From: Sphingobacterium sp. UBA1575
GTDB taxonomy: Bacteria; Bacteroidota; Bacteroidia; Sphingobacteriales; Sphingobacteriaceae
NCBI GenBank assembly: GCA_002322865.1
Contig: DCOH01000002.1
Location: 271,253 to 286,147 of the forward strand
Direction of reading: 5' to 3'
DNA: 14,895 nt
The notes below the pieces were generated by a model, which worked only from the letters and a program-made list of their open reading frames with translations, searched no databases and was not told the DNA's origin. Positions 7,050-13,983 of the stretch are shown here, piece after piece (the stretch's first letter is position 1; each line of letters begins with the position of its first letter). Made by a program: the position numbers and the translations under genes.

Positions 7050-8615
7050 ATGAACCATCAAAAAGCTGGAAAATACCGTTGGACCATATGCGCATTATTG
7101 TTTTTTGCTACTACCATTAACTATTTAGACCGACAAGTACTCTCCCTAACCTGGAAAGATTTTATAGCTCCCGAATTCCATTGGACGAACAATGATTACG
7201 GATTGATCACGGCCTTATTCTCTATTTTTTATGCTGTCGGGATGCTTTTTGCGGGTCGATTTGTAGATTGGCTGGATACCAAAAAGGGCTTTCTATGGGC
7301 AATTGCGATCTGGTCTTTAGGGGCGATATTACATGCGTTCTGCGGCATAGCGACATCAGGTATAATCGCGGGTCAATGGTTCGTAGGCTTCGAAGGAGCA
7401 AAGGAGGTGATTGCGGGCATTCATGATTTCTCCAGGGTAGTCAATGTCAGTGTAGTGCTCTTTATTTTTGTGCGCTTTGTCTTGGCTATCGGTGAGGCTG
7501 GAAACTTCCCCGCAGCCATCAAGACCACGGCCGAATATTTCCCTAAAAAAGATCGTGCCTTTGCAACCAGTATCTTCAACGCCGGTTCTACTATTGGAGC
7601 TTTGGCGGCTCCATTGAGTATTCCCGTGATAGCTAAATGGTACGGCTGGGAAATGTCCTTTATCATCATTGGGGCTTTAGGGTTTGTATGGATGGGATTT
7701 TGGGTGTTTATGTATGATAAACCCGAAGTTCATCCGAAAGTGAATGAAGCAGAATTGGCCTATATCCAACAGGATGATATACCCCCTGCAGAAAATGAAC
7801 TGACAATTCCTGTAACCCAAGGAAAAGTTTCCATCCTAAATTGTTTAAAACATCGCCAAACTTGGGCATTCGCTGTGGGTAAATTTATGACGGATGGTGT
7901 TTGGTGGTTCTACCTGTTTTGGATGCCGGCCTATCTGAGCTCGGTATATGGCATCAAATCCTCCGAATGGAGCGGTCAATTGGCGCTTTTTGTACTGTAC
8001 AGTATTACCATGCTCTCCCTGATCGGAGGCTGGTTGCCATCCTTGTTCATTAATCGGGGCATGAATGCCTATGAAGGAAGGATGCGTGCCATGTTGATTT
8101 TTGCCTTCTTTCCTTTATTGGTCCTTCTTGCCCAGCCTTACGGACATTTATCCTTTTGGGTGCCAACTATTCTGATCGGTATAGGTGCAGCGGCGCATCA
8201 ATCTTGGTCGGCTAATATTTTCTCCACAGTAGGGGATATGTTCCCTAAAAAAGCCATCGCAACTGTAACCGGCATCGGTGGTTTGGCAGGAGGATTGGGA
8301 TCCTTCTTCATCAACATCTATTCTGGAAAATTATTCGATTATGCAGAAACGCATTGGAGCAAGGTGAATGGGGAGAATCTATTGGTAAAGTATCCAGAGA
8401 TTGCGAATGTAGATACCAGAAAAGCTTTCTTTGAGAAATTCAATGTCGCAAATATCGACGAATTCTTAAAGTACCTGACCAAACAAGGGGAAACGGTGGC
8501 TAATGGAATCGATAAAGGCTATATGCTCGTCTTTTCCTATTGTGCCGTGGCGTACTTGATCGCTTGGTTTATCATGAAATTATTGGTGCCTAAGATGAAG
8601 CAGGTTAAGCTTTAG
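7050..8615 (+). CDS. exuT: ExuT-like hexuronate MFS transporter
   Basis: This inner-membrane protein belongs to the anion:cation symporter branch of the major facilitator superfamily, which carries hexuronates. The start of the family, YRWTICALLFFATTINYLDRQVLSL, falls right after the ATG at 7050 (521 residues). An in-frame ATG at 7008 would add 14 residues that do not look like the family, so I prefer 7050. FAGRFVDWLDTKKG (67-80) is the loop 2-3 motif, and FVLAIGEAGNFPAAIKTTAEYFPKK (133-157) is the signature of the family. Two extra stretches are present compared with the enterobacterial protein, about residues 98-132 and 421-478, the second a polar insert between the last two helices. Its place beside kduI and opposite lacI supports import of uronate or 5-keto-4-deoxyuronate. 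Family firm, substrate inferred. Confidence 0.9.
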   Translation: MNHQKAGKYRWTICALLFFATTINYLDRQVLSLTWKDFIAPEFHWTNNDYGLITALFSIFYAVGMLFAGRFVDWLDTKKGFLWAIAIWSLGAILHAFCGIATSGIIAGQWFVGFEGAKEVIAGIHDFSRVVNVSVVLFIFVRFVLAIGEAGNFPAAIKTTAEYFPKKDRAFATSIFNAGSTIGALAAPLSIPVIAKWYGWEMSFIIIGALGFVWMGFWVFMYDKPEVHPKVNEAELAYIQQDDIPPAENELTIPVTQGKVSILNCLKHRQTWAFAVGKFMTDGVWWFYLFWMPAYLSSVYGIKSSEWSGQLALFVLYSITMLSLIGGWLPSLFINRGMNAYEGRMRAMLIFAFFPLLVLLAQPYGHLSFWVPTILIGIGAAAHQSWSANIFSTVGDMFPKKAIATVTGIGGLAGGLGSFFINIYSGKLFDYAETHWSKVNGENLLVKYPEIANVDTRKAFFEKFNVANIDEFLKYLTKQGETVANGIDKGYMLVFSYCAVAYLIAWFIMKLLVPKMKQVKL

Positions 8616-9630
8616 TCGATTTCCTTTCGATAATCTTGCTTTCGAGCATTGTGGTGCTAAATTCCATTTCAAAGCGGTTTTTAGAAACAATGGTTTCTAT
8701 TAATTTGCTGACACCTAGATATCCGATTTCAAAGGCTGGTTGTACAATGGTCGATAGGGAAGGGTTTAAGGATTCTGCCATTTCGGTGTTGGCAAAACCA
8801 ATCACGGCCACTTCCGAAGGAACTTGAAGGTTTAATTGGGAAAGGATTCCTAAACTGGTCACCGTAAGGGTGTCTGTCGTACCGAGGATCCCAATGGGAT
8901 GATCCAATTCTTTTATTCGCCGTTCCAATAAAATACGCAGGTTTTTAACCAGGTCCTCTCGGGTCTGCCCGTATTCCACCTGTATGATGTTGCTGGGATC
9001 CAACGGTATATAATTCGCTAAAAGCGCTTTCTTATAACCCGCAATCCGATCCTTATTGATGCCTATGTTCTTACCACATAACAATAGGATTTCCTTTCTA
9101 CCCATATCGATTAAATGCTGGGTGGCATCATAAGCCCCTTTCTCACTGTTTACCCCGATTTTAAAGGTGTCCAATTCAAAATCAATCCGATCTACCAATA
9201 CGATAGGGAACTCCTGGTTATATTGTTTCAGGGTTTTGATATGGCTTTCTGCTGCTGGGGTAATGATGATCCCATCGATGTTTTGCTGCCGGAAGGTTTT
9301 CAGGGCATCCTGTTCCATCCTGGAATTCTCACGACTCTGCATGAAAACCAATTTGAAATTATTTTCATAGGCCGCCTGATGGGCACCTTCCAATACCTGC
9401 GACTGAAAAGGATTGGATAGATAAGGGATTATGACGCCTATGGTATTGCTCCTACCCATCTTCAGGCTCTTGGCCAAAATATTAGGGCGATAATGGTATT
9501 TCTCCGCCATCGCTCGAACCCGAACCTTGGTTTCTTCACTGATTTCAAAACTATCATTCAAGGCTTTGGAAACAGTGGATACCGAAAGTTCCAGTTTTTT
9601 CGCCAGCTCCTTTAGGGTAATATTGCTCAT
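8605..9630 (-). CDS. LacI-family transcriptional repressor of the uronate locus
   Basis: A 341-residue LacI/GalR regulator. The N-terminal helix-turn-helix (TLKELAKKLELSVSTVSKALN, 5-25) has V17, S18 and K22 at the positions that choose the operator in LacI. A hinge helix YRPNILAKSLKMG (47-59) follows, then a periplasmic-binding-protein-like effector domain (about 62-335), including GVIIPYLSNPFQSQVLEGA and the C-terminal VIGFANTEMAESLNPSLSTI. The gene overlaps the 3' end of convergent exuT by 11 bp. It probably binds the CG-centred palindromes at 1452, 6916 and 6938; a KDG-pathway intermediate is a reasonable inducer, but that is a guess. It lacks an operator of its own and starts 20 bp after the oxygenase gene, so it may be read through from there. 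Family certain, regulon inferred. Confidence 0.93.
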   Translation of the reverse strand: MSNITLKELAKKLELSVSTVSKALNDSFEISEETKVRVRAMAEKYHYRPNILAKSLKMGRSNTIGVIIPYLSNPFQSQVLEGAHQAAYENNFKLVFMQSRENSRMEQDALKTFRQQNIDGIIITPAAESHIKTLKQYNQEFPIVLVDRIDFELDTFKIGVNSEKGAYDATQHLIDMGRKEILLLCGKNIGINKDRIAGYKKALLANYIPLDPSNIIQVEYGQTREDLVKNLRILLERRIKELDHPIGILGTTDTLTVTSLGILSQLNLQVPSEVAVIGFANTEMAESLNPSLSTIVQPAFEIGYLGVSKLIETIVSKNRFEMEFSTTMLESKIIERKSTKA

Positions 9631-9650
9631 AAGGATAAATATCGCTCTTT

Positions 9651-10469
9651 TTATCCAAAGATCTTACGATATATCCTTTTTAATAGGGGTTTCTTCCGCT
9701 TTCTTTCCGCATAGGCATCCCAATCCTGAGAATCCGTAGCATCATTTTTCCTTTTTACAAAAATAGAGTTATGACCATCCCTGAATGCAATGGCTTCTTC
9801 ATCTGGACGTCCATTCGAATAATAATACAAGGCCAATGATTTTCGGCTGCGATCTGCCGGACAGGTTAATGGATTCGGATGCCCATGATAGGAAATGGAT
9901 GTCGTTGAAAATATCGCAATGGAATTGAATACTGGCAAAAATCTATTCACACATTGGCTCATTTCCTTATCCCATAATTCAAAATGCCCCCCATATTCCT
10001 CCTTCCAATCCTTATTCAGGTACACAATAAAGTTCACTCGGCGATCCAGATTATTCACCGGATGTTTATTAAAGTCGGCATGCACTTTCAATAAACCACC
10101 TGGTTTGATCTCATGGAGACCAGCTCCTGAGAAATACGAATCACTGAACAACTGCTCCTCAATCCCCGTAAGTTCATTGATGAACTTTAAAAAGGGCTCG
10201 GAGTTGAGGTAATGCATCAATGCTTTGGTCTTTTCGCCAAAAAGTACTTCGCCTTGACCTGCAAATTTCTTTTGCAAAGGATCGTTATACTCGATATTAT
10301 CCCCTTTCGAGAGGTCAGGGAATTCCGCTAAAACTTCTTCCAGGAACTCCGCATTGAAGAAATCATGGATATGAATACTCGGAAAGGGTTTTGCAGAGGC
10401 ATATTCCTTCTTGCGCTTTTGGGCAAAAAGCAATAAGTCCTGGTTTTTTGAACTCAGGTAGGGATTCAT
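9651..10469 (-). CDS. 2-oxoglutarate/Fe(II)-dependent oxygenase (prolyl 4-hydroxylase-like)
   Basis: The 272-residue cytoplasmic protein has the double-stranded beta-helix iron site of this superfamily: H130-x-D132 in LLKVHADFNKHP, distal H195 in SISYHGHPNP, and R209 in DRSRKSLALYYYSNGR as the probable 2-oxoglutarate carboxylate ligand. YLNKDWKEEYGGHFELWD (150-167) is the usual strand and loop after HxD. The basic C-terminal tail (about 256-270) is rich in lysine and arginine. It resembles the PF13640 group, whose bacterial members hydroxylate proteins or surface sugars; the substrate here is unknown. The stop is 20 bp from the lacI start on the same strand. A GT-type repeat lies just upstream of its start. 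Family confident, role unknown. Confidence 0.88.
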   Translation of the reverse strand: MNPYLSSKNQDLLLFAQKRKKEYASAKPFPSIHIHDFFNAEFLEEVLAEFPDLSKGDNIEYNDPLQKKFAGQGEVLFGEKTKALMHYLNSEPFLKFINELTGIEEQLFSDSYFSGAGLHEIKPGGLLKVHADFNKHPVNNLDRRVNFIVYLNKDWKEEYGGHFELWDKEMSQCVNRFLPVFNSIAIFSTTSISYHGHPNPLTCPADRSRKSLALYYYSNGRPDEEAIAFRDGHNSIFVKRKNDATDSQDWDAYAERKRKKPLLKRIYRKIFG

Positions 10470-10478
10470 AATAGCAGA

Positions 10479-10494
10479 TGTGTGTTAGTGTGTA
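10479..10494. repeat. GT-repeat leader before the oxygenase gene
   Basis: TGTGTGTTAGTGTGTA lies 9 bp upstream of the oxygenase start codon; on the gene's own strand it reads as an ACACAC-type leader. A nearly identical tract stands before the neighbouring zinc-ribbon gene at 10796. The function is unknown; an untranslated-leader or translation enhancer element is possible. Confidence 0.5.
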
Positions 10495-10591
10495 ATATGC
10501 TTAATTGATTGTAAGTTTAATCAAAAACCATGATTACAGGAATATTTTCCTTACACGAAAAGCCATTAAAAATTCTTCTGTCGAATTATGA

Positions 10592-10795
10592 CTACTTATT
10601 AATCCCTTTGATAACTTTTACGTAAGTGGTTCGGTTACAATTATTGCATTTATACCGTCTAAGGGGAAGATAAAAAAGAAATGTTTTTACCCACCATGGC
10701 CTTCGGACCCGTACGTAAAGGTCTGCGCCTTGACAATAAGGGCACAACAAGCCTAGGTGATGCTTGTCTGAATTTATCGGACTAATTATTTTCAT
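10592..10795 (-). CDS. Small zinc-ribbon protein of unknown function
   Basis: A 67-residue protein with two cysteine pairs, CPYC (18-21) and CNNC (50-53), which should bind one zinc in a ribbon. Between them is a basic and aromatic stretch, RRPWWVKTFLFYLPLRRYKC (31-50), which is hydrophobic in the middle and might touch a membrane or a partner. The C-terminus is basic (KVIKGINK). I do not recognise a named family. The next gene on the same strand, the oxygenase, starts about 120 bp further on, so they may be transcribed separately. The short length, plausible zinc ligands and a repeat-type leader shared with the oxygenase argue that it is real. I give no function. Confidence 0.72.
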   Translation of the reverse strand: MKIISPINSDKHHLGLLCPYCQGADLYVRVRRPWWVKTFLFYLPLRRYKCNNCNRTTYVKVIKGINK

Positions 10796-10810
10796 TGTGT
10801 GTTGTGTGTG
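10796..10810. repeat. GT-repeat leader directly before the zinc-ribbon gene
   Basis: TGTGTGTTGTGTGTG abuts the start codon of the zinc-ribbon gene, so on the transcript ACACAC-type sequence runs straight into ATG. It differs from the tract at 10479 by one missing base and the last base. There is no recognisable Shine-Dalgarno sequence in either leader. Confidence 0.5.
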
Positions 10811-10813
10811 ATC

Positions 10814-10829
10814 TACTGTAGGAACAGTA
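10814..10829. repeat. Short inverted repeat in the divergent zinc-ribbon/barrel-protein region
   Basis: TACTGT and ACAGTA form perfect 6-bp arms around a 4-bp spacer, 19 bp upstream of the zinc-ribbon start. It could be an operator or a small hairpin in the leader. The rest of the 220-bp gap (10796-11015) is AT-rich, holds the promoters of two divergent genes, and shows no other clear structure. Confidence 0.3.
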
Positions 10830-11015
10830 TGTTATATGTTCTGATTATAAAAACGTAATATTAACTTCTTTTGTATGGCAAGGCCAGTTTTTCTATTCAT
10901 ATGTGTTAAGAGATTTGATTGTGTAACTAGAAAATTATTGAAAATTAAGGGATTAATATTAACTTACAGTAAACACTATTAGAACTTTCGGGTTTTATTG
11001 TAAATTGGCAACAAA

Positions 11016-11495
11016 ATGAGGTTTATGAAGAAGGCAGTTTATTTATTTTTGGTACTTTTCTTAATGGTACAATTGGGATATGGACAGCGAAGAAACCAAC
11101 AGCACAAGGGTTGGATATTTGGGCCTTCCATTGGGTATCAATATCAAAGTGGCAGTTTTCTGAAGGCTTCTGCCTGGGGGCTTTTTGCGGCTAACCAAAG
11201 CCAGTATGTAAAGATTGATGCCGGAGCCAATTTTACCTGGATGATGGATAAAACTACGGTAATCCCTGAATTAGGAGTTACTTATTACTTAAATAATGTT
11301 GCAGTATGGCCTTTTATCAAAGGGGAGATTACACCCTATACCGCTACGGCGAAGGCAGGAATCGGACTGTTTAACTTATTGGAGTTCTCCGCTGGTTATG
11401 GCTTTGATATCAACACAAAAAAGGATTTTAAGCCCATTGATGGGTTTACCTTTGGCGTCGGGGTGAACATTCCTTTAAATTTCCATCTCTATTAA
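11016..11495 (+). CDS. Small secreted outer-membrane beta-barrel protein
   Basis: The 159-residue product has a strong signal peptide (1-23, cleavage near GYG-Q24). The remaining 135 residues alternate polar and hydrophobic residues with many glycines and aromatics, as in an eight-stranded outer-membrane barrel: GPSIGYQYQSGSF (36-48), KIDAGANFTWMM, VIPELGVTYYLNN, PFIKGEITPY, LLEFSAGYGFDINTKK, and a final strand FTFGVGVNIPLNFHLY with a C-terminal aromatic. A second ATG at residue 4 is possible as start. Only general class can be named; no function is implied. It is convergent with the LytTR regulator gene, sharing 4 bp at the stop codons. Confidence 0.75.
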   Translation: MRFMKKAVYLFLVLFLMVQLGYGQRRNQQHKGWIFGPSIGYQYQSGSFLKASAWGLFAANQSQYVKIDAGANFTWMMDKTTVIPELGVTYYLNNVAVWPFIKGEITPYTATAKAGIGLFNLLEFSAGYGFDINTKKDFKPIDGFTFGVGVNIPLNFHLY

Positions 11496-12247
11496 TCGAT
11501 CCAACTTTTAAAATCATTTACCCGCTCCCGACTTACAATCCCGTCATCGGTCTGAAACTTATGAAAATAGATCTTTAATCTGGAGTTGCTATGAACAGCA
11601 ATGTTTTTGATAGCATGGATATGAATGATCTGCCCTCGGTTAATTCTAAAAAATAATTTAGGATCCAAAACTTCTTCCACCCTGTCCAATGGTTGATCCA
11701 ATAAAAAATTATCTCCTTCCTTGGTAAACAAGTAGGTGCCCTTGTTTTCAGCATAAATACATTCGATGTCCTCCACAGGAACCAAGCGGATCTGTTGGCC
11801 GATCTTTACATTGAACCTGGTTTTGAAATGATCTTTTACAAGTAGTTGTTTGAGATCATGCAGCATGTGCCTATCGGCCCTATTTTGGTTTTTTAGATAT
11901 TTATCCACGGCGAAGGCCAATTCTTCCTCTACAATCGGCTTTAAGAGGTAATCAATGCTGTTCAATTTGAAGGCTTTCAAAGCGTATTCATTGTAGGCCG
12001 TCGTAAAGATGATCTTGGAATCTACAGGATGATTTTCCAATATCTCAAATGATAGACCATCCGAAAGCTGTATATCCATGAAAATAAGGTCTGGTTCGGA
12101 ATGGTTAGCAAACCATATTTTCCCTTGATGAACAGAATGGACCATATCGATATGCGAAAACCCCATAAGCTCTAACTTTCGTATCAGCGATCTTGCTGCA
12201 GGCTTTTCATCTTCGATAACCAATACTTGAATTTCGTTCAGGTTCAT
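11492..12247 (-). CDS. LytTR-family response regulator
   Basis: A 251-residue two-domain regulator. The receiver (about 5-120) has the acidic pair E12/D13, phospho-acceptor D58 in LIFMDIQLSDG, T82/T83 in FTTAY and K103 in YLLKP. The C-terminal LytTR DNA-binding domain (about 142-250) shows RLVPVEDIECIYAENKGTYLF and LFFRINRGQIIHIHAI, the family's normal motifs. Its start overlaps the end of the kinase gene by 4 bp (ATGA type), so both are translated from one message. The target promoter is unknown; the convergent barrel-protein gene and the TonB receptor upstream are the nearest candidates, but nothing in the sequence shows a LytTR site. Confidence 0.95.
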   Translation of the reverse strand: MNLNEIQVLVIEDEKPAARSLIRKLELMGFSHIDMVHSVHQGKIWFANHSEPDLIFMDIQLSDGLSFEILENHPVDSKIIFTTAYNEYALKAFKLNSIDYLLKPIVEEELAFAVDKYLKNQNRADRHMLHDLKQLLVKDHFKTRFNVKIGQQIRLVPVEDIECIYAENKGTYLFTKEGDNFLLDQPLDRVEEVLDPKLFFRINRGQIIHIHAIKNIAVHSNSRLKIYFHKFQTDDGIVSRERVNDFKSWID

Positions 12248-13266
12248 ACAATAGGGATTTTGACTTTAAAATAAGCATCGGATTTCTCTATAATAACTTC
12301 TTCTGTACTTAACAGCGCATATCGATCAACAATATTCGCCAAGCCTATCTTCGTGGAAGGATTCGGTGAACTCTTCTCCTGAAGGTTATTTGATACCACT
12401 AATTTTGATCCTTCCTGATAGATGCTGATCGTCAATGGGTTTTCCTCAGAGATGCGGTTGTGCTGAATGCAGTTTTCTAATAGCAATTGCAGGCTCAAAG
12501 GAACGATTTCCTTGCTTACATCCTCTATAATTCCTTCCTGATAACTTATTCCGTTCTCAAAACGCAGTTTTAAAAGTGAAATATAGCTGCGGGCGAAGGA
12601 TAGTTCCTCTTGGATGCTTGTTAATTCTTTATCTTTTTGGGTGAGGATATAGCGATAAATGCTTGAAAGCGATTTGGTATAGGTTATGGCATTCTGTTTA
12701 TCTTCTTCGATCAACCCTATCAATACATTTAAGCTATTGAATAAAAAATGCGGATCTATTTGATTCTTCAATGTCTCTAACTGAGCTGTTGCTTCTCCGG
12801 CAATGCTTTTCTGCTTTTTGATCTGTTTATTTTTATAGCTGGAGTAAAAGAACAATCCATAAAATATAGAACCAATGATGATAAAGGTAAAGGTCGGAAA
12901 TAAAGCGAAATCCCATCTAAGCTCAGCGATATAGCTCTTTATCCCATCCAAACTCCTATCGGTAAATAGGAGGATGTTCATGCCCAAAATCACGATAGGA
13001 ACAATTATAAATGATAATAGCAGGTAATAGAAATACCTTTTCCAAGCCAAATCTTCCGAAGGCATTGCCTTGTGCAGGGAATAGGAAAGATAGCTTCCGA
13101 CTATTCCTAAGCCAATGCCACGGAGCATTCCGGTTTGGGCACCCTTCGATTGGAAGAAGGCAATCTCTAGGGTTCCATCATTGACCAAGTAAAACCCTGC
13201 AATAACCAACAGCAGGACAAGCGTGATCACTATGGAATATAAGACGGTCAGGAAAAAGTACTTCAT
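12244..13266 (-). CDS. LytS/YehU-type sensor histidine kinase
   Basis: A 340-residue membrane kinase of the His_kinase (PF06580) class. Four hydrophobic segments are predicted by eye at about 5-28, 49-64, 79-101 and 121-141, with little extracellular sequence, so the sensor is probably the membrane part or a partner protein. A linker with coiled-coil character (143-168) leads to the phospho-acceptor motif QIDPHFLFNSLNVL with H173. The ATP-binding part has the N-box LLLENCIQHN (261-270) and a short G-box TKIGLANIVDRY. It lies between the TPR gene (2-bp gap) and its response regulator (4-bp overlap) in one operon. Family certain, signal unknown. Confidence 0.94.
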   Translation of the reverse strand: MKYFFLTVLYSIVITLVLLLVIAGFYLVNDGTLEIAFFQSKGAQTGMLRGIGLGIVGSYLSYSLHKAMPSEDLAWKRYFYYLLLSFIIVPIVILGMNILLFTDRSLDGIKSYIAELRWDFALFPTFTFIIIGSIFYGLFFYSSYKNKQIKKQKSIAGEATAQLETLKNQIDPHFLFNSLNVLIGLIEEDKQNAITYTKSLSSIYRYILTQKDKELTSIQEELSFARSYISLLKLRFENGISYQEGIIEDVSKEIVPLSLQLLLENCIQHNRISEENPLTISIYQEGSKLVVSNNLQEKSSPNPSTKIGLANIVDRYALLSTEEVIIEKSDAYFKVKIPIV

Positions 13267-13268
13267 AT

Positions 13269-13886
13269 TTAATTTTTACAGGAAGCCAAAAGTGCCGCAG
13301 CACGTTCTTTTCCCCAAGAAGGATAGAATTTTGTGGCGTTTTTTTCCTTATCGAATAAAGATACCGCTTTTTCCAATTGCTTACATTCCTCTTTCGTATC
13401 TCCGCCCATGAATTTCTTGGATTGCATGGAAAAATCGGCCATGCCTGCAATCGCTCTTGGGTTGTTGGGCTCTAAAGCTAAAGCTTTTTCATATTGTTCC
13501 ATGATCTGCGGGCTCAAAGTCATTGCCGTTGCCATCGGGTCGATGGTCAGTTCGGAAGTCAATGCCAAGGCATTCAGCACATACCATTCGGCATTCAAGC
13601 TTTTTTCGTCTGTCGGGATCAGGGCTTTCGCCGCATCAATGGCTTTCAGTTTTTCCTCATTATTAGTCATCATAAAAGAATTCGTGATCCCCACCATGGC
13701 TTGGTAATATTTAGGTATCCAGTTATCCTTCTCTACCTGTGCTACACGTTCAAAGGTCGCCATCGCTTCTTGGGATTTACCCGCTTTCCAGCTTGCCAGG
13801 CCTTCGGTCATCGCTTTTTCGTAAGGGGTCTGTGCCAAACCGGCAAGGCTCCATAAGGTCAATAAACAAATCATTAGTGTTTTCAT
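13269..13886 (-). CDS. Secreted tetratricopeptide-repeat protein, first gene of the kinase operon
   Basis: A 205-residue protein with a Sec signal peptide (1-18, LAGLAQ) and helical repeats of TPR type: EKAMTEGLASWKAGKSQEAMATFERVAQVEKDN (23-55) and QYEKALALEPNNPRAIAGMADFSMQ (131-155). CKQLEKAVSLFDKE (168-181) may be another partial repeat. The end has SWGKERAAALLASCKN. It is presumably periplasmic and could hold a partner of the adjacent membrane kinase; the 2-bp gap to the kinase gene makes co-expression nearly certain. The repeat count is less regular than in canonical TPR proteins. No enzyme motif is visible. Start chosen for the signal peptide. Confidence 0.85.
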   Translation of the reverse strand: MKTLMICLLTLWSLAGLAQTPYEKAMTEGLASWKAGKSQEAMATFERVAQVEKDNWIPKYYQAMVGITNSFMMTNNEEKLKAIDAAKALIPTDEKSLNAEWYVLNALALTSELTIDPMATAMTLSPQIMEQYEKALALEPNNPRAIAGMADFSMQSKKFMGGDTKEECKQLEKAVSLFDKEKNATKFYPSWGKERAAALLASCKN

Positions 13887-13983
13887 TTTTTTTGTTTTAG
13901 TGTTATTTACGATTAAAGTTCCATGATGCTGTTCTTTATTTCAAGTCAAATCAGACGGACTGTTGATTTTTGGGGATGAACCG

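Noticed and set aside
10505..10524. Inverted repeat TTGATT-8 nt-AATCAA upstream of the oxygenase gene
   Set aside because: Arms of 6 bp in AT-rich DNA are expected by chance and no second copy is present.
10479..10810. GT tracts considered as CRISPR repeats
   Set aside because: Only two short copies more than 300 bp apart with a gene between them; no spacers or cas genes.
10984..11015. Possible Bacteroidota promoter before the barrel-protein gene
   Set aside because: The best minus-7 match (TAAATTGG) is only 7 bp from the ATG and no good minus-33 TTTG stands at the right distance.
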